The notes below the pieces were generated by a model. That model worked only from the letters and a program-made list of their open reading frames with translations. It was not told where the DNA came from and did not search any database. From UBA2336 sp965227265 (GTDB lineage: Bacteria; Bacteroidota; Bacteroidia; Cytophagales; Cyclobacteriaceae): a stretch of 64,000 bases of DNA. This document shows positions 25,222 through 33,905 of this stretch, piece after piece. Made by a program: the position numbers and the translations under genes. Each line of letters begins with the position of its first letter. The stretch's first letter is position 1. The stretch covers positions 3,038,001 to 3,102,000 of the forward strand of contig OZ245738.1 in NCBI GenBank assembly GCA_965227265.1, written 5' to 3'.

Positions 25222-26112
25222 TTATTTCTTGCTGGCGTTAAACAGCTTTTCTTTTTCCTCTTTTGTGAGGCTCTCGTAACCCCTGTCCGAAATCTTATCA
25301 AGGATCGTATCAATCTCCGTTTGTGAGGCTTTGCTGGGAGAAGATGGCTTAGCGGACGACTGCTTCTCTTCTTTCCGGTAGGTTACTTTCACGTTTGGTT
25401 TGTTTTTAAAGAGGTCTTTGAACCAATCCAGCGTTACGGTAATCCATAAGCCCCAATTAAATCCTGCTTGCAGTTGTTTGATGTACACGAAGCCAATTAA
25501 AGCTCCGCCTAAGTGAGCAATGTTGCCACCGGCATTTTCCTGCGTTGTTCCTAAAAAAGAAATCACAACATAAAAAGCCGCGATGTATTTGATTTTTACC
25601 GGTCCAAAAAAGAGCAAATGAAAAGAATAGTTCGGCAAAAGTGTCGCTGTTGCAAGCACTATAGCATAAATGGACGCTGACGCACCAACCATCCCATCAA
25701 ATCCAGAACGTTCAATAAAAAATGGAACTGTATTGAACAAGAGCAAGTAAAGAATTCCACCAACCAATCCACCTAATATGTAAACCGCAACAAGCTTATC
25801 GCTGCCCAGGTATTCAACAAACAATTTCCCAAACCAATACAGTACCAGCATGTTGAACAGGATATGAAAAATATCCCAACGGCTATGGGCAAACATGTAC
25901 GTGATTAACGTCCAGGGTCTGGTCAAGAATTCTGCAAACGTTGGAGGAATTGTAAATTGCTTATAGATAAAATCCGAGAACGCAGGAAATTTTGAGATCA
26001 ATCCAACAACTGAAATAACGCCTATCGTCAGAAAAATCACCACGTTAATGATGATCAACTGCGCATGCGCATTGTTATGTCGTTGAAAAGCACTTTTAAA
26101 TTCGTCAAACAT
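25222..26112 (-). CDS. Rhomboid-family intramembrane serine protease with cytoplasmic tail
   Basis: A 296-residue protein with six membrane helices followed by a polar C-terminal tail (about 235-296, KPNVKVTYRKEEKQSSAK...). The rhomboid motifs are HILFNM in the helix 2 region, the nucleophile serine in VGASASIY and the catalytic His in AHLGGALIG. The usual GxSG reads GASA here, which could lower activity or be tolerated. It lies third in the set mutL-rhomboid-rhomboid and starts 9 bases after the preceding rhomboid's stop, so the two may work as a pair. Substrates unknown. Confidence 0.87.
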   Translation of the reverse strand: MFDEFKSAFQRHNNAHAQLIIINVVIFLTIGVISVVGLISKFPAFSDFIYKQFTIPPTFAEFLTRPWTLITYMFAHSRWDIFHILFNMLVLYWFGKLFVEYLGSDKLVAVYILGGLVGGILYLLLFNTVPFFIERSGFDGMVGASASIYAIVLATATLLPNYSFHLLFFGPVKIKYIAAFYVVISFLGTTQENAGGNIAHLGGALIGFVYIKQLQAGFNWGLWITVTLDWFKDLFKNKPNVKVTYRKEEKQSSAKPSSPSKASQTEIDTILDKISDRGYESLTKEEKEKLFNASKK

Positions 26113-26121
26113 AAATCCTCT

Positions 26122-26715
26122 TTAATGTCTTCCCTGACTTCTCCAAAAAAGGATCAGAATAATCGCGATCACAATCCCACCTAAATGAGCTAAGTGAGCT
26201 ATGCCATCACCTCCGCCACTAAACGGCCCGATACTGTTAATTATGGCCATCGTTCCCAGGAATAGAACAACATATTTTGCCTTTACATTCAACACAAAAA
26301 ATAGCCTGACTTCCATTTCTGAAAATACAATGCCGAAGGCGGTCAGTACACCATACACTGCGCCCGAAGCTCCATACATAATTGAGTTCGATTCCGAGCC
26401 CATCGCCAATGTCATTAGCATATAAAAAAACCCGGCCCCTACACCTGCAGCCATATAAAAGAACAGGAATTTTTTCTGCCCCCAATATTCTTCCAGAACA
26501 GGTCCTGAAAAAGCAAGCAAGATCATATTCCAGAATATATGCCCGAATCCGCCATGGGCGAACATATACGTGAATAACTGGTACGGCTTAAAATTTGGAT
26601 TCCGAACATCCCATAAGCCAATGTAACTCGTGAGAATTGGCATAATCCATTGCAGTAAAAATACTGCAACATTGATGATGATGATGTTACGAATAACAGG
26701 ACTAAGTCTTAACAT
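26122..26715 (-). CDS. Rhomboid-family intramembrane serine protease
   Basis: A 197-residue core rhomboid with six membrane helices and no extra domains. The family set is intact: GHIFWNM (His/Asn of the oxyanion hole), GASGAVYG with the nucleophile serine, and HLAHLGG with the catalytic histidine. It starts 20 bases after the mutL stop and is followed 9 bases later by a second, longer rhomboid. The mutL-rhomboid order recurs in Bacteroidota as far as I recall, so co-transcription may matter more than shared function. Substrate unknown. Confidence 0.9.
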   Translation of the reverse strand: MLRLSPVIRNIIIINVAVFLLQWIMPILTSYIGLWDVRNPNFKPYQLFTYMFAHGGFGHIFWNMILLAFSGPVLEEYWGQKKFLFFYMAAGVGAGFFYMLMTLAMGSESNSIMYGASGAVYGVLTAFGIVFSEMEVRLFFVLNVKAKYVVLFLGTMAIINSIGPFSGGGDGIAHLAHLGGIVIAIILILFWRSQGRH

Positions 26716-26735
26716 TAACGTAGATTATAATATTG

Positions 26736-28562
26736 CTATAGACGGTTAAAGTAACTTTCAAGTTTACCCAGCTCAAAAATATAAAATGTGGGTTTGCCTT
26801 CCGGGGAATAATTCGGGGTTTTGCACAAAAAAAGACTGTTCAGTAGTTCCTGCATTTCTTCGCTTTCTAGCTTTTGCCCAGCTTTTATAGAGGCTCGTTT
26901 GGCCAACGCCCGGGTCAGGTTTTCCTGTAACGGAAGCGAAATCTCGGACTGGTTGTGCTTGAACTGGTCGATCAATCCTTCAAACAAATCCTTTTCCGTT
27001 ACATGCTTGAGATTGGCCGGAACTCCATTGATCAGCAAGGTGTTTTTTCCAAACTCTTCAAACCGAAAGCCTAGGCCTCTGATCTCTTGTTCCATTTCAA
27101 GAATCAAGGCATAATCAGAAGCTGTAAACGTTACGGTTTTAGGAAACAGACTCTGTTGCGTTGCCGCTGAACGGTATTTTAAATCTTCCGAAAATTTCTC
27201 AAACAAAACACGTTCGTGTGCGCTTTGTTGGTCAACGATCATTAGTCCGTTTTTAATCTGACGAAGAATAAACTTGTTATGAAGCTGGGAGATAATTTTC
27301 TCTTCCGCTTCCGGATGCAAGTCAGGCGCTGAAAGATCAGATTCAATTCTAAAGCTCTGCTGTGAAACAGGTTGCACCAACTTGCTAGTAAGCTCGCCTT
27401 CAAAAAGCTTCTCCCAATTTTGCTGATTGGATTTGGTTAACGAAGATTGAAAGCGCTCATCGTAGTAAACCTGCTTGGCAGATTCGGTTGAGGTGTTGCC
27501 AAGCTTTGTTAATAAATTTATGTCTTCTCTAAAATCTATTGTAGGTGCCAGGTTATGTGCGCCCAGTGCCTGACGAACGGTGGCGCGTACAACAGCGTAT
27601 ACGGCACGTTCATCATCAAACTTTATTTCAGTTTTGGTAGGATGGACATTTACATCAATGTGTTTAGGATCGATTTCGATGAACAACACATAAAACGGGA
27701 AGCTGTTATCAGGCAATAAACCTTCAAAGGCAGTCATCACTGCGTGTGCGAGATAATTACTTCGGATGAAGCGCTGGTTTACAAATAAAAATTGTTCACC
27801 GCGTGTTTTGCGTGCAAACTCAGGTTTACCGATAACGCCAGAAACTTTGACATACTCAGTTTCTTCCGCACAAGAAGCCAATTGCTCCTGATACGATTTT
27901 CCAAACAGGTTAACGATCCGCTGACTTAATGCCCCGGTATTCGAATTGCTTTTTGTTGCCGGCAAATCATACACTTGTTCATCACCTTGTATAAAAGAAA
28001 ACGAAACATCGGTATGCGCTAGTGCAAGTCGATGAAACTCATCAATAATATGCCGGAGCTCAACCGGATTCGATTTCAAAAAATTTCTGCGTGCAGGGAT
28101 GTTGTAGAATAAATTCTTGATGCAAATGTTCGTTCCTTTTTCACACGCAACGGGTTCCTGTTTTTTAACATCCGATCCTTCCACTACTAAGAGCGTTCCC
28201 AGTTCTTTATCAGCTTTGCGCGTTTTCATTTCAAACTGCGAAACCGCGGCAATGGAAGCCAACGCTTCTCCGCGAAAGCCCATCGTGCGAATCGTAAACA
28301 AATCTTCTGCTTTGCGAATTTTAGAAGTTGCATGTCGCTCCAGGCTCATGCGCGCATCGGTCTCGCTCATGCCAGAACCATTGTCAATAATCTGGATCAG
28401 GCTTTTCCCGGCATCTTTTACAATCAGCGTAACGCTTGTGGCGTTAGCATCGATCGCGTTCTCCATAAGCTCTTTTACAGCCGAAGCCGGACGCTGAACA
28501 ACCTCGCCCGCAGCGATTTGGTTGGCAATAGAGTCTGGTAAAAGCTGGATTATATCGGGCAT
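26736..28562 (-). CDS. mutL: DNA mismatch repair protein MutL
   Basis: A GHKL ATPase that links mismatch recognition by MutS to strand excision. It has 608 residues from the ATG at 28562 (MPDIIQLLPDSIANQIAAGE); an in-frame start 19 codons earlier lacks homology. The N-terminal motifs are present: ELMENAIDANA, DNGSGM, TMGFRGEALASIAAVS and GTNICIKNLFYNIPARRNF. In the C-terminal domain, QSAHERVLFEKF replaces the endonuclease DQHAxxE(R/K) motif in part (DQQSAHERVLFE is seen), so nicking activity is plausible but should be judged by alignment. It heads the mutL-rhomboid-rhomboid set. Confidence 0.95.
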   Translation of the reverse strand: MPDIIQLLPDSIANQIAAGEVVQRPASAVKELMENAIDANATSVTLIVKDAGKSLIQIIDNGSGMSETDARMSLERHATSKIRKAEDLFTIRTMGFRGEALASIAAVSQFEMKTRKADKELGTLLVVEGSDVKKQEPVACEKGTNICIKNLFYNIPARRNFLKSNPVELRHIIDEFHRLALAHTDVSFSFIQGDEQVYDLPATKSNSNTGALSQRIVNLFGKSYQEQLASCAEETEYVKVSGVIGKPEFARKTRGEQFLFVNQRFIRSNYLAHAVMTAFEGLLPDNSFPFYVLFIEIDPKHIDVNVHPTKTEIKFDDERAVYAVVRATVRQALGAHNLAPTIDFREDINLLTKLGNTSTESAKQVYYDERFQSSLTKSNQQNWEKLFEGELTSKLVQPVSQQSFRIESDLSAPDLHPEAEEKIISQLHNKFILRQIKNGLMIVDQQSAHERVLFEKFSEDLKYRSAATQQSLFPKTVTFTASDYALILEMEQEIRGLGFRFEEFGKNTLLINGVPANLKHVTEKDLFEGLIDQFKHNQSEISLPLQENLTRALAKRASIKAGQKLESEEMQELLNSLFLCKTPNYSPEGKPTFYIFELGKLESYFNRL

Positions 28563-28642
28563 GAAAACCGCAGGGATTTTTCTAATTTCAAGGCTTACAA
28601 AAATGCCTCTATTCAGCATGAATTACAAAGGCAAACGGAAGG

Positions 28643-31591
28643 ATGCATAAAAAAGTTTGGGTGGTTTTTATTGCGGTGTGGGCGGTTTTACCGGTTTATT
28701 CACAATCAAACAAAAGCGTTTGGGTCGACAGTGTTTTTAATACGTTAAGTCTTCCCGACAAGATCGGTCAGGTATTAATGATCTCACTCGATGGATCAGC
28801 CGATCAAAACGACATCGAAAAGACAATTAACACAGTTCGCAAAAATAAAATCGGAAGCGTTGTGGTTTCTGGAGGTGGGCCTATAAAGTTGATAAACAAC
28901 ATAAACCTATTACAGCGTGAAAACGATGTGCCTGTTTTAGTGGGCATGAATGCCGAACAAGGCCCAGGTGCGGTAATCGACAGCATTCTGAAGTTTCCGG
29001 AGCCCTTAATGCTAGGCGCTGTGCGCGATGACAGCTTAATCTGGTTTTTAGGTGAACAAGTTGGCAAGCAATTAAAGGCACTCGGAGTTCACATCAACTT
29101 TGCACCAACGGCCGAACTCAGTACATCATTCAATAATCCAGATCTCTTTCTCAGCTCATTCGGTGAGAATCGCGATCGTGTGACTAAAAAAATTGTTACC
29201 TATCAATCCGGTTTACGAAAAGAAGGAATTTTCTGTATTGCCAAACATTATCCGGATAACGGCATTCGGGTTGAAGGTTTTCATAAAGGCGTTCCGGTGC
29301 TTCGCACAAAAACTGATCCTTCTCGTCTATATCCTTTACAGATTTTAATTGATAACGGCTTGGCCGGAGTGGTTACTGCTTACGAACATGAAGTAATTTT
29401 CCCTGAAAAGAAAAAAAGATTTGCAGACCGAAAAACAATTTTATCCGCAGCTGTTCCAACGCTATATTCAGGTGAATACCTCAAGCAACAAGTTAACTTA
29501 AAAGGACTGGTGTTCAGCTTCATTCCTGACATACAGGATCTCAATAAAAAATATGGCCCGGGTGATGCTGAAGTTTTTGCATTTCAGGCAGGCAATGATG
29601 TGCTCGTGTTCCCGAAAAACATTAACGCCACCATTCGCAAAATGCGCAGGGCAATCCGAAAAAATAAAACACTTGAAAAACAGCTTAACGAAAGTGTTAA
29701 AAAAATCCTAGCCCTTAAGTACGATGCCGGGCTAAACAAACGTACCGCGCTATCGGCCAACAATCTTTACAATCGGTTAAATGATGTTAACGTTGTTGCG
29801 CTTCAATCTATTCTTTTTGAGAAATCGGTAACACTGGTTAAGGATAAGCGAAACCTTGTTCCGATTCGTGAGCTCGATAAAAGCTTTGCTTCATTAGCAA
29901 TCGGAAATAATTCTATCACGCCTTTTTCAACACATCTTTCAAAGTATGTTCCGATGGCTTCATACAACCTGAATGCAGATACAACGGGCGTTTTCAATAC
30001 ACTGAAAAAATATAATGTTGTTATTGCTTCGGTTTATCCCGGTGCAGACTCAATATCCTCCCAGTACACCGCACTGCTTCAGAAGCTGAGTTCCTATACA
30101 AACGTTATTACTGTTCTATTCGATTCTCCAGCAAAAATCAGCTTGCTTGATAAGCTTCCAACTATTATTCAAGCCTATACTCCGGAGAATAATATGGAGC
30201 AGATTGTTGCGGAGATTATTTTTGGCGCAAGGTCTATGGATGGATTGCTCCCGATATCCATTACAGATTCTCTTACACATAGCCTGGGAATAAAAACTCA
30301 ATCGCTCAAACGCATGGGCTATTCTGTTCCCGAACTGGCCGGTGTTAATCGCAGCATGCTTGACAAGATTACACGCATTGCTACCGATGCCATTAGTCAA
30401 AAGGCAACTCCCGGCTGTCAAATCATTGTAGCGCGAAAAGGGAAGGTTGTTTATGAAAACTCCTTTGGTTCACAATTATATGATCAGAAGGTTCCCATTA
30501 CAGATCAATCCATTTATGATCTCGCTTCACTTACAAAAGTTACCGCTACCCTACAAGTATTTATGTTCCTCTACGAAAAAGGATTGGTAGACATCTATAA
30601 GAAAGCATCTTACTACTTGCCCGAACTCGACAGCACGAATAAAAAAGATCTCATTATTAAAGACATTCTCACCCATCAGGCCGGATTAATTCCTTTTATT
30701 CCATTCTGGACACAAACTGTAAAAGATTCGGTGTTGATGCCTCAATATTATAGCAGCAAACAAAGTGAAGTTTATCCATTGCAAATCGCTCCGCATGTTT
30801 TTGGTATAAAAAGCCTGCCGGATAGCTTATGGAAATGGAGCATTAACTCCAAGCTTCGCGAAAAACCAGTACGTACTCCATACAGTTATGTCTACAGTGA
30901 TATCGGGCTATACATTCTGCATCATATTAACGAGAAACTGATCAATCAACCGCAACAGGATTTCTTACGTCAAAACCTATACGATCCGTTAGGCGCTTCA
31001 ACGATGGGTTATTTACCGCTTGAACGATTTGATCCGTTACGTATCGTACCATCCGAAAACGATAGGTTTTTTAGAAGAGAACTTTTGGTAGGAACTGTTC
31101 ACGATGAAGGCGCAGCGATGCTGGGTGGTTTGGCCGGTCATGCCGGAAACTTCAGCAACGCAAGTGATCTGCTTAAACTGGGGCAAATGCTATTACAGAA
31201 AGGATACTATGGCGGCTATCAATATTATAAGCCTGAAACAGTAGATTATTTTACGGCCAAACAATTTGATACCAGTCGCAGAGGCCTCGGTTGGGACAAG
31301 CCGGTACAAAGCGAATGGACCAGTCCTACTTCGATTCTGGCCTCGCCTAAAACCTTTGGCCATACCGGATTTACAGGTACGTGCATGTGGATTGACCCCG
31401 AGTTTGACCTGATCTACATCTTCCTTTCAAACCGGGTTTATCCCACCCGTAACAACAATAAACTTTCTTCCCTCAATATACGTTCTCGCATTCAGGATGT
31501 GGTTTACCAGTCGGTTTTCGAGTATGGGAAGTACGGTGATAATCAGTTTACCTCAAACGTGATACCTTACATTTTAAAAATCAGTAACTAA
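28643..31591 (+). CDS. GH3-like domain fused to a beta-lactamase-type serine hydrolase, secreted
   Basis: A 982-residue exported fusion. A signal peptide (1-20) is followed by a GH3 N-terminal (NagZ-like) TIM barrel to about residue 365, a GH3 C-terminal-like region to about 570, and a class C beta-lactamase/PBP-like domain (about 575-975) with SLTK (S629, K632), YSD (Y751) and HTG (907-909) all intact. The GH3 part looks inactive: the nucleophile Asp expected in F-T-D-x-L-x-M is Phe293, and the Asp of the D-S-H dyad is Gly212 although His214 remains. The serine hydrolase may act on peptidoglycan peptides or esters. It is followed 11 bases later by bshA. Confidence 0.88.
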   Translation: MHKKVWVVFIAVWAVLPVYSQSNKSVWVDSVFNTLSLPDKIGQVLMISLDGSADQNDIEKTINTVRKNKIGSVVVSGGGPIKLINNINLLQRENDVPVLVGMNAEQGPGAVIDSILKFPEPLMLGAVRDDSLIWFLGEQVGKQLKALGVHINFAPTAELSTSFNNPDLFLSSFGENRDRVTKKIVTYQSGLRKEGIFCIAKHYPDNGIRVEGFHKGVPVLRTKTDPSRLYPLQILIDNGLAGVVTAYEHEVIFPEKKKRFADRKTILSAAVPTLYSGEYLKQQVNLKGLVFSFIPDIQDLNKKYGPGDAEVFAFQAGNDVLVFPKNINATIRKMRRAIRKNKTLEKQLNESVKKILALKYDAGLNKRTALSANNLYNRLNDVNVVALQSILFEKSVTLVKDKRNLVPIRELDKSFASLAIGNNSITPFSTHLSKYVPMASYNLNADTTGVFNTLKKYNVVIASVYPGADSISSQYTALLQKLSSYTNVITVLFDSPAKISLLDKLPTIIQAYTPENNMEQIVAEIIFGARSMDGLLPISITDSLTHSLGIKTQSLKRMGYSVPELAGVNRSMLDKITRIATDAISQKATPGCQIIVARKGKVVYENSFGSQLYDQKVPITDQSIYDLASLTKVTATLQVFMFLYEKGLVDIYKKASYYLPELDSTNKKDLIIKDILTHQAGLIPFIPFWTQTVKDSVLMPQYYSSKQSEVYPLQIAPHVFGIKSLPDSLWKWSINSKLREKPVRTPYSYVYSDIGLYILHHINEKLINQPQQDFLRQNLYDPLGASTMGYLPLERFDPLRIVPSENDRFFRRELLVGTVHDEGAAMLGGLAGHAGNFSNASDLLKLGQMLLQKGYYGGYQYYKPETVDYFTAKQFDTSRRGLGWDKPVQSEWTSPTSILASPKTFGHTGFTGTCMWIDPEFDLIYIFLSNRVYPTRNNNKLSSLNIRSRIQDVVYQSVFEYGKYGDNQFTSNVIPYILKISN

Positions 31592-31602
31592 AAATTCTAT
31601 TC

Positions 31603-32754
31603 GTGAACCAGATTAAAATAGGCATCGTATGCTATCCCACGTTTGGGGGTAGTGGCGTGGTTGCTACCGAGCTCGGAAAAGCGCTTGCCCAGGAAGGACA
31701 TAAAGTCCATTTCATCACGTACTCACAACCGAGCCGGCTTGATTTCCTGAACGAGAATTTATTCTATCACGAAGTAAACATTCGTTCATATCCGTTATTC
31801 GAATATCCGCCTTACGAATTAGCACTTGCCAGTAAAATGGTAAGCGTTGTCAAAAATGAAAAGCTTGATCTGTTACACGTTCATTATGCCATTCCACATG
31901 CATCAGCCGCGTATATGGCCAAGCAGATTTTAAAAACACACGGGATAAATATTCCAGTGGTGACTACGTTGCACGGAACTGATATTACGTTGGTTGGAAA
32001 AGATGCATCCTACGAACCTGTTGTAACCTTTAGCATTAATCAATCAGATGGCGTTACCGCTGTTTCCGAAGATCTGCGAAAAGAAACGTATCTCCATTTC
32101 AAGATCACGAATGATATTGAAGTAATCCCTAACTTCATCGACCTCGCCAAATTCAAAAAGCAAAAGAAAGATCACTTTAAAAAAGCCATCTGCCCGAACG
32201 ATGAGATGTTAATCGTCCACACTTCCAACTTTCGGAAAGTGAAACGCATTGGTGATGTAATTAAAATCTTCAACAACATTCATAAAGAAATTCCAGCCAA
32301 GCTTTTAATGATTGGTGATGGCCCGGAACGTGCAGGCGCTGAGCAACAATGCCGCGATCTGAACATCAGTCACGATGTTCGTTTCCTTGGAAAGCTTGAA
32401 GCAGTTGAAGAAGTTCTTTCTGTAGCCGATCTGTTCTTAATGCCTTCCGAAAAAGAAAGTTTTGGGTTGGCTGCGCTGGAAGCAATGGCGTGTGAGGTTC
32501 CTGTTATCTCAACAAATACGGGTGGAATCCCAGAACTTAACATCAATGGTGTTACAGGCTTTATGAGCAACATTGGCGATGTGGAAGACATGACCAAAAA
32601 CGCACTGATCATCCTTGATAAGAACAACCTTCCGAAGTTCAAGGAACATGCCCTGAAACGCGCCCAGGAATTTGACATTAGCCGGATTTTGCCTCTTTAC
32701 GAAAAGCATTATCAGAAAGTAATGGAAAAGGCCTCAAACAAGGTTTCTGTATGA
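31603..32754 (+). CDS. bshA: N-acetyl-alpha-D-glucosaminyl L-malate synthase (bacillithiol synthesis)
   Basis: A GT4 retaining glycosyltransferase that joins GlcNAc from UDP-GlcNAc to L-malate, the first step to the low-molecular-weight thiol bacillithiol. At 383 residues it matches the family closely: KIGIVCYPTFGGSGVVATEL at the N-terminus, HVHYAIPHA, TTLHGTDITLVG and the C-terminal donor-site ExxSFGLAALEAMACEVPV. The start is GTG, 11 bases after the GH3 fusion gene, so it is in the same transcript. bshB and bshC are not in this window. It implies that the cell uses bacillithiol for redox and electrophile defence. Confidence 0.93.
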   Translation: MNQIKIGIVCYPTFGGSGVVATELGKALAQEGHKVHFITYSQPSRLDFLNENLFYHEVNIRSYPLFEYPPYELALASKMVSVVKNEKLDLLHVHYAIPHASAAYMAKQILKTHGINIPVVTTLHGTDITLVGKDASYEPVVTFSINQSDGVTAVSEDLRKETYLHFKITNDIEVIPNFIDLAKFKKQKKDHFKKAICPNDEMLIVHTSNFRKVKRIGDVIKIFNNIHKEIPAKLLMIGDGPERAGAEQQCRDLNISHDVRFLGKLEAVEEVLSVADLFLMPSEKESFGLAALEAMACEVPVISTNTGGIPELNINGVTGFMSNIGDVEDMTKNALIILDKNNLPKFKEHALKRAQEFDISRILPLYEKHYQKVMEKASNKVSV

Positions 32755-32807
32755 TAAACTCATCAAAAGGTTCCCAATAAGCGCTTCAATTTGATCGTTA
32801 TAAGGGT

Positions 32808-32815
32808 TAAATTTG
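32808..32815 (+). promoter_or_regulatory. -7 element before the fatty acid hydroxylase gene
   Basis: TAAATTTG matches TAnnTTTG. A TTTG at 32790-32793 is only 14 bases upstream, shorter than the usual 19. The gene starts at 32832. Confidence 0.4.
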
Positions 32816-32831
32816 CAGAAATTTCAGTGAG

Positions 32832-33518
32832 ATGGCAGAAGTGAAACCGCAAAACAAAGGAACCAAGCAGCTTTTTAAAAGTCCAATTTTAGAGAAGCTC
32901 AGCCGGACACATATTTCTGTGCCCCTGATTGTTTTTTTTTCCTATTCAGCAATTCAGCTCTATTGGAGCGTGGCCAACACTTCACTTTCTGTTGGACTTA
33001 CCATCGCATTGTTTTTTGTTGGATTGATCTTCTTCACGTGGGTTGAATACCTGATGCACCGGTACGTTTTCCACATGGAGGTGTATACAAAGTCACGCGA
33101 AAAACTTCAATATGTAATTCACGGAGTTCACCATGAATATCCGAAAGACAAAACCCGTTTGGCGATGCCTCCATTGTTGAGCATCACCATTTCAACTGTA
33201 TTGTTATTGTTGCTTCGATTAGTGATGGGTGATTACGTGTTCGCTTTCCTTCCCGGATTTTTGAGTGGCTACGCAGCCTATCTTTCTGCACACTATGTCA
33301 TTCACGCCTATCAGCCACCTAAGAACTTCTTAAAATATCTTTGGATTAATCACGGAACACATCACTATAAAAATGGTGAAATGGTATTTGGTGTTTCTTC
33401 GCCTTTGTGGGATTACATCTACGGAACGATGAAAACACCTATCCAGCGAAAACATGCTGAATCCATCCGGACGTATGATGAATTGAATCCAGAGCAGCAG
33501 CTTCATCACCACCATTAA
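32832..33518 (+). CDS. Fatty acid hydroxylase / sterol desaturase family protein
   Basis: A membrane di-iron enzyme of 228 residues with four membrane helices and the histidine clusters of the family: EYLMHRYVFHM, HGVHHEYPKD, HYVIHAY and NHGTHHYKNG. The pattern is closest to fatty acid 2-hydroxylases, which add an alpha-hydroxyl to acyl chains of sphingolipids or similar lipids; Bacteroidota make such hydroxylated sphingolipids and sulfonolipids. It ends in four histidines. It has its own -7 element and is followed by a terminator, so it is probably a single-gene unit. The exact lipid substrate is inference. Confidence 0.85.
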   Translation: MAEVKPQNKGTKQLFKSPILEKLSRTHISVPLIVFFSYSAIQLYWSVANTSLSVGLTIALFFVGLIFFTWVEYLMHRYVFHMEVYTKSREKLQYVIHGVHHEYPKDKTRLAMPPLLSITISTVLLLLLRLVMGDYVFAFLPGFLSGYAAYLSAHYVIHAYQPPKNFLKYLWINHGTHHYKNGEMVFGVSSPLWDYIYGTMKTPIQRKHAESIRTYDELNPEQQLHHHH

Positions 33519-33539
33519 TTAGCATTAACAGGAAATAAG

Positions 33540-33577
33540 AAAGCCCCTCTCCCGCGTATGCGAAAGAAGGGCTTTTT
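33540..33577 (+). terminator. Terminator after the fatty acid hydroxylase gene
   Basis: AAAGCCC (33540-33546) pairs with GGGCTTT (33569-33575), followed by more T. The A-rich left arm makes it usable from the other strand too, for the small lipoprotein gene. Confidence 0.75.
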
Positions 33578-33602
33578 ACCCCTCGTCCCTTTATTTAAGT
33601 TC

Positions 33603-33728
33603 TTAAATTTTCGACTCTTTTACTGGCTGAGCCTTTGGAGCCTTGCTGTAAGTAGGGCATGTGTACGAAGCACAAGATGCCAGTGTGAATGCTGCTAAAA
33701 CTACAATGGCCAGTACAGATTTTTTCAT
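33603..33728 (-). CDS. Small lipoprotein (41 residues)
   Basis: A very short gene in an otherwise empty 387-base stretch (33519-33905). It encodes 41 residues: MKKSVLAIVVLAAFTLASC is a type II signal peptide with lipobox LASC (lipidated C19), followed by a 22-residue polar tail with a second cysteine, C24. An exact -7 promoter element (TACTTTTG) lies 24 bases upstream of the ATG. The mature peptide is too short for a fold and may be a structural or regulatory lipopeptide. Many Bacteroidota genomes carry such mini-lipoproteins. Confidence 0.72.
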   Translation of the reverse strand: MKKSVLAIVVLAAFTLASCASYTCPTYSKAPKAQPVKESKI

Positions 33729-33751
33729 GGTTCTTGATTTGGTTATGATTA

Positions 33752-33759
33752 CAAAAGTA
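33752..33759 (-). promoter_or_regulatory. -7 element of the small lipoprotein gene
   Basis: TACTTTTG on the minus strand, an exact TAnnTTTG match 23 bases before the ATG. No -33 at canonical spacing is seen. Confidence 0.45.
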
Positions 33760-33772
33760 ACCCGATTTTGGC

Positions 33773-33788
33773 ATTAGAACGTTCCAAT
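33773..33788. promoter_or_regulatory. Palindrome between the lipoprotein and VWA genes
   Basis: ATTAGAAC-GTTCCAAT is a 16-base palindrome with one mismatched pair, just upstream of the lipoprotein gene's -7 element. It is a possible transcription-factor site of unknown owner. Confidence 0.3.
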
Positions 33789-33905
33789 CAGATGAAATTT
33801 ATTACACAACCGACAAAAACAGCAATTTCTCCGATTAACCTGAACAGAAACCCGGAAATATTGGTTTTATTGACAAATTCCTACGCCAAGTAGGCAGGTT
33901 AACAC

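Noticed and set aside
33729..33905. tRNA or small RNA in the gap before the VWA gene
   Set aside because: No cloverleaf, no conserved RNA motif; only a 5-bp CCTAC/GTAGG hairpin at 33880-33894 and the palindrome listed above.
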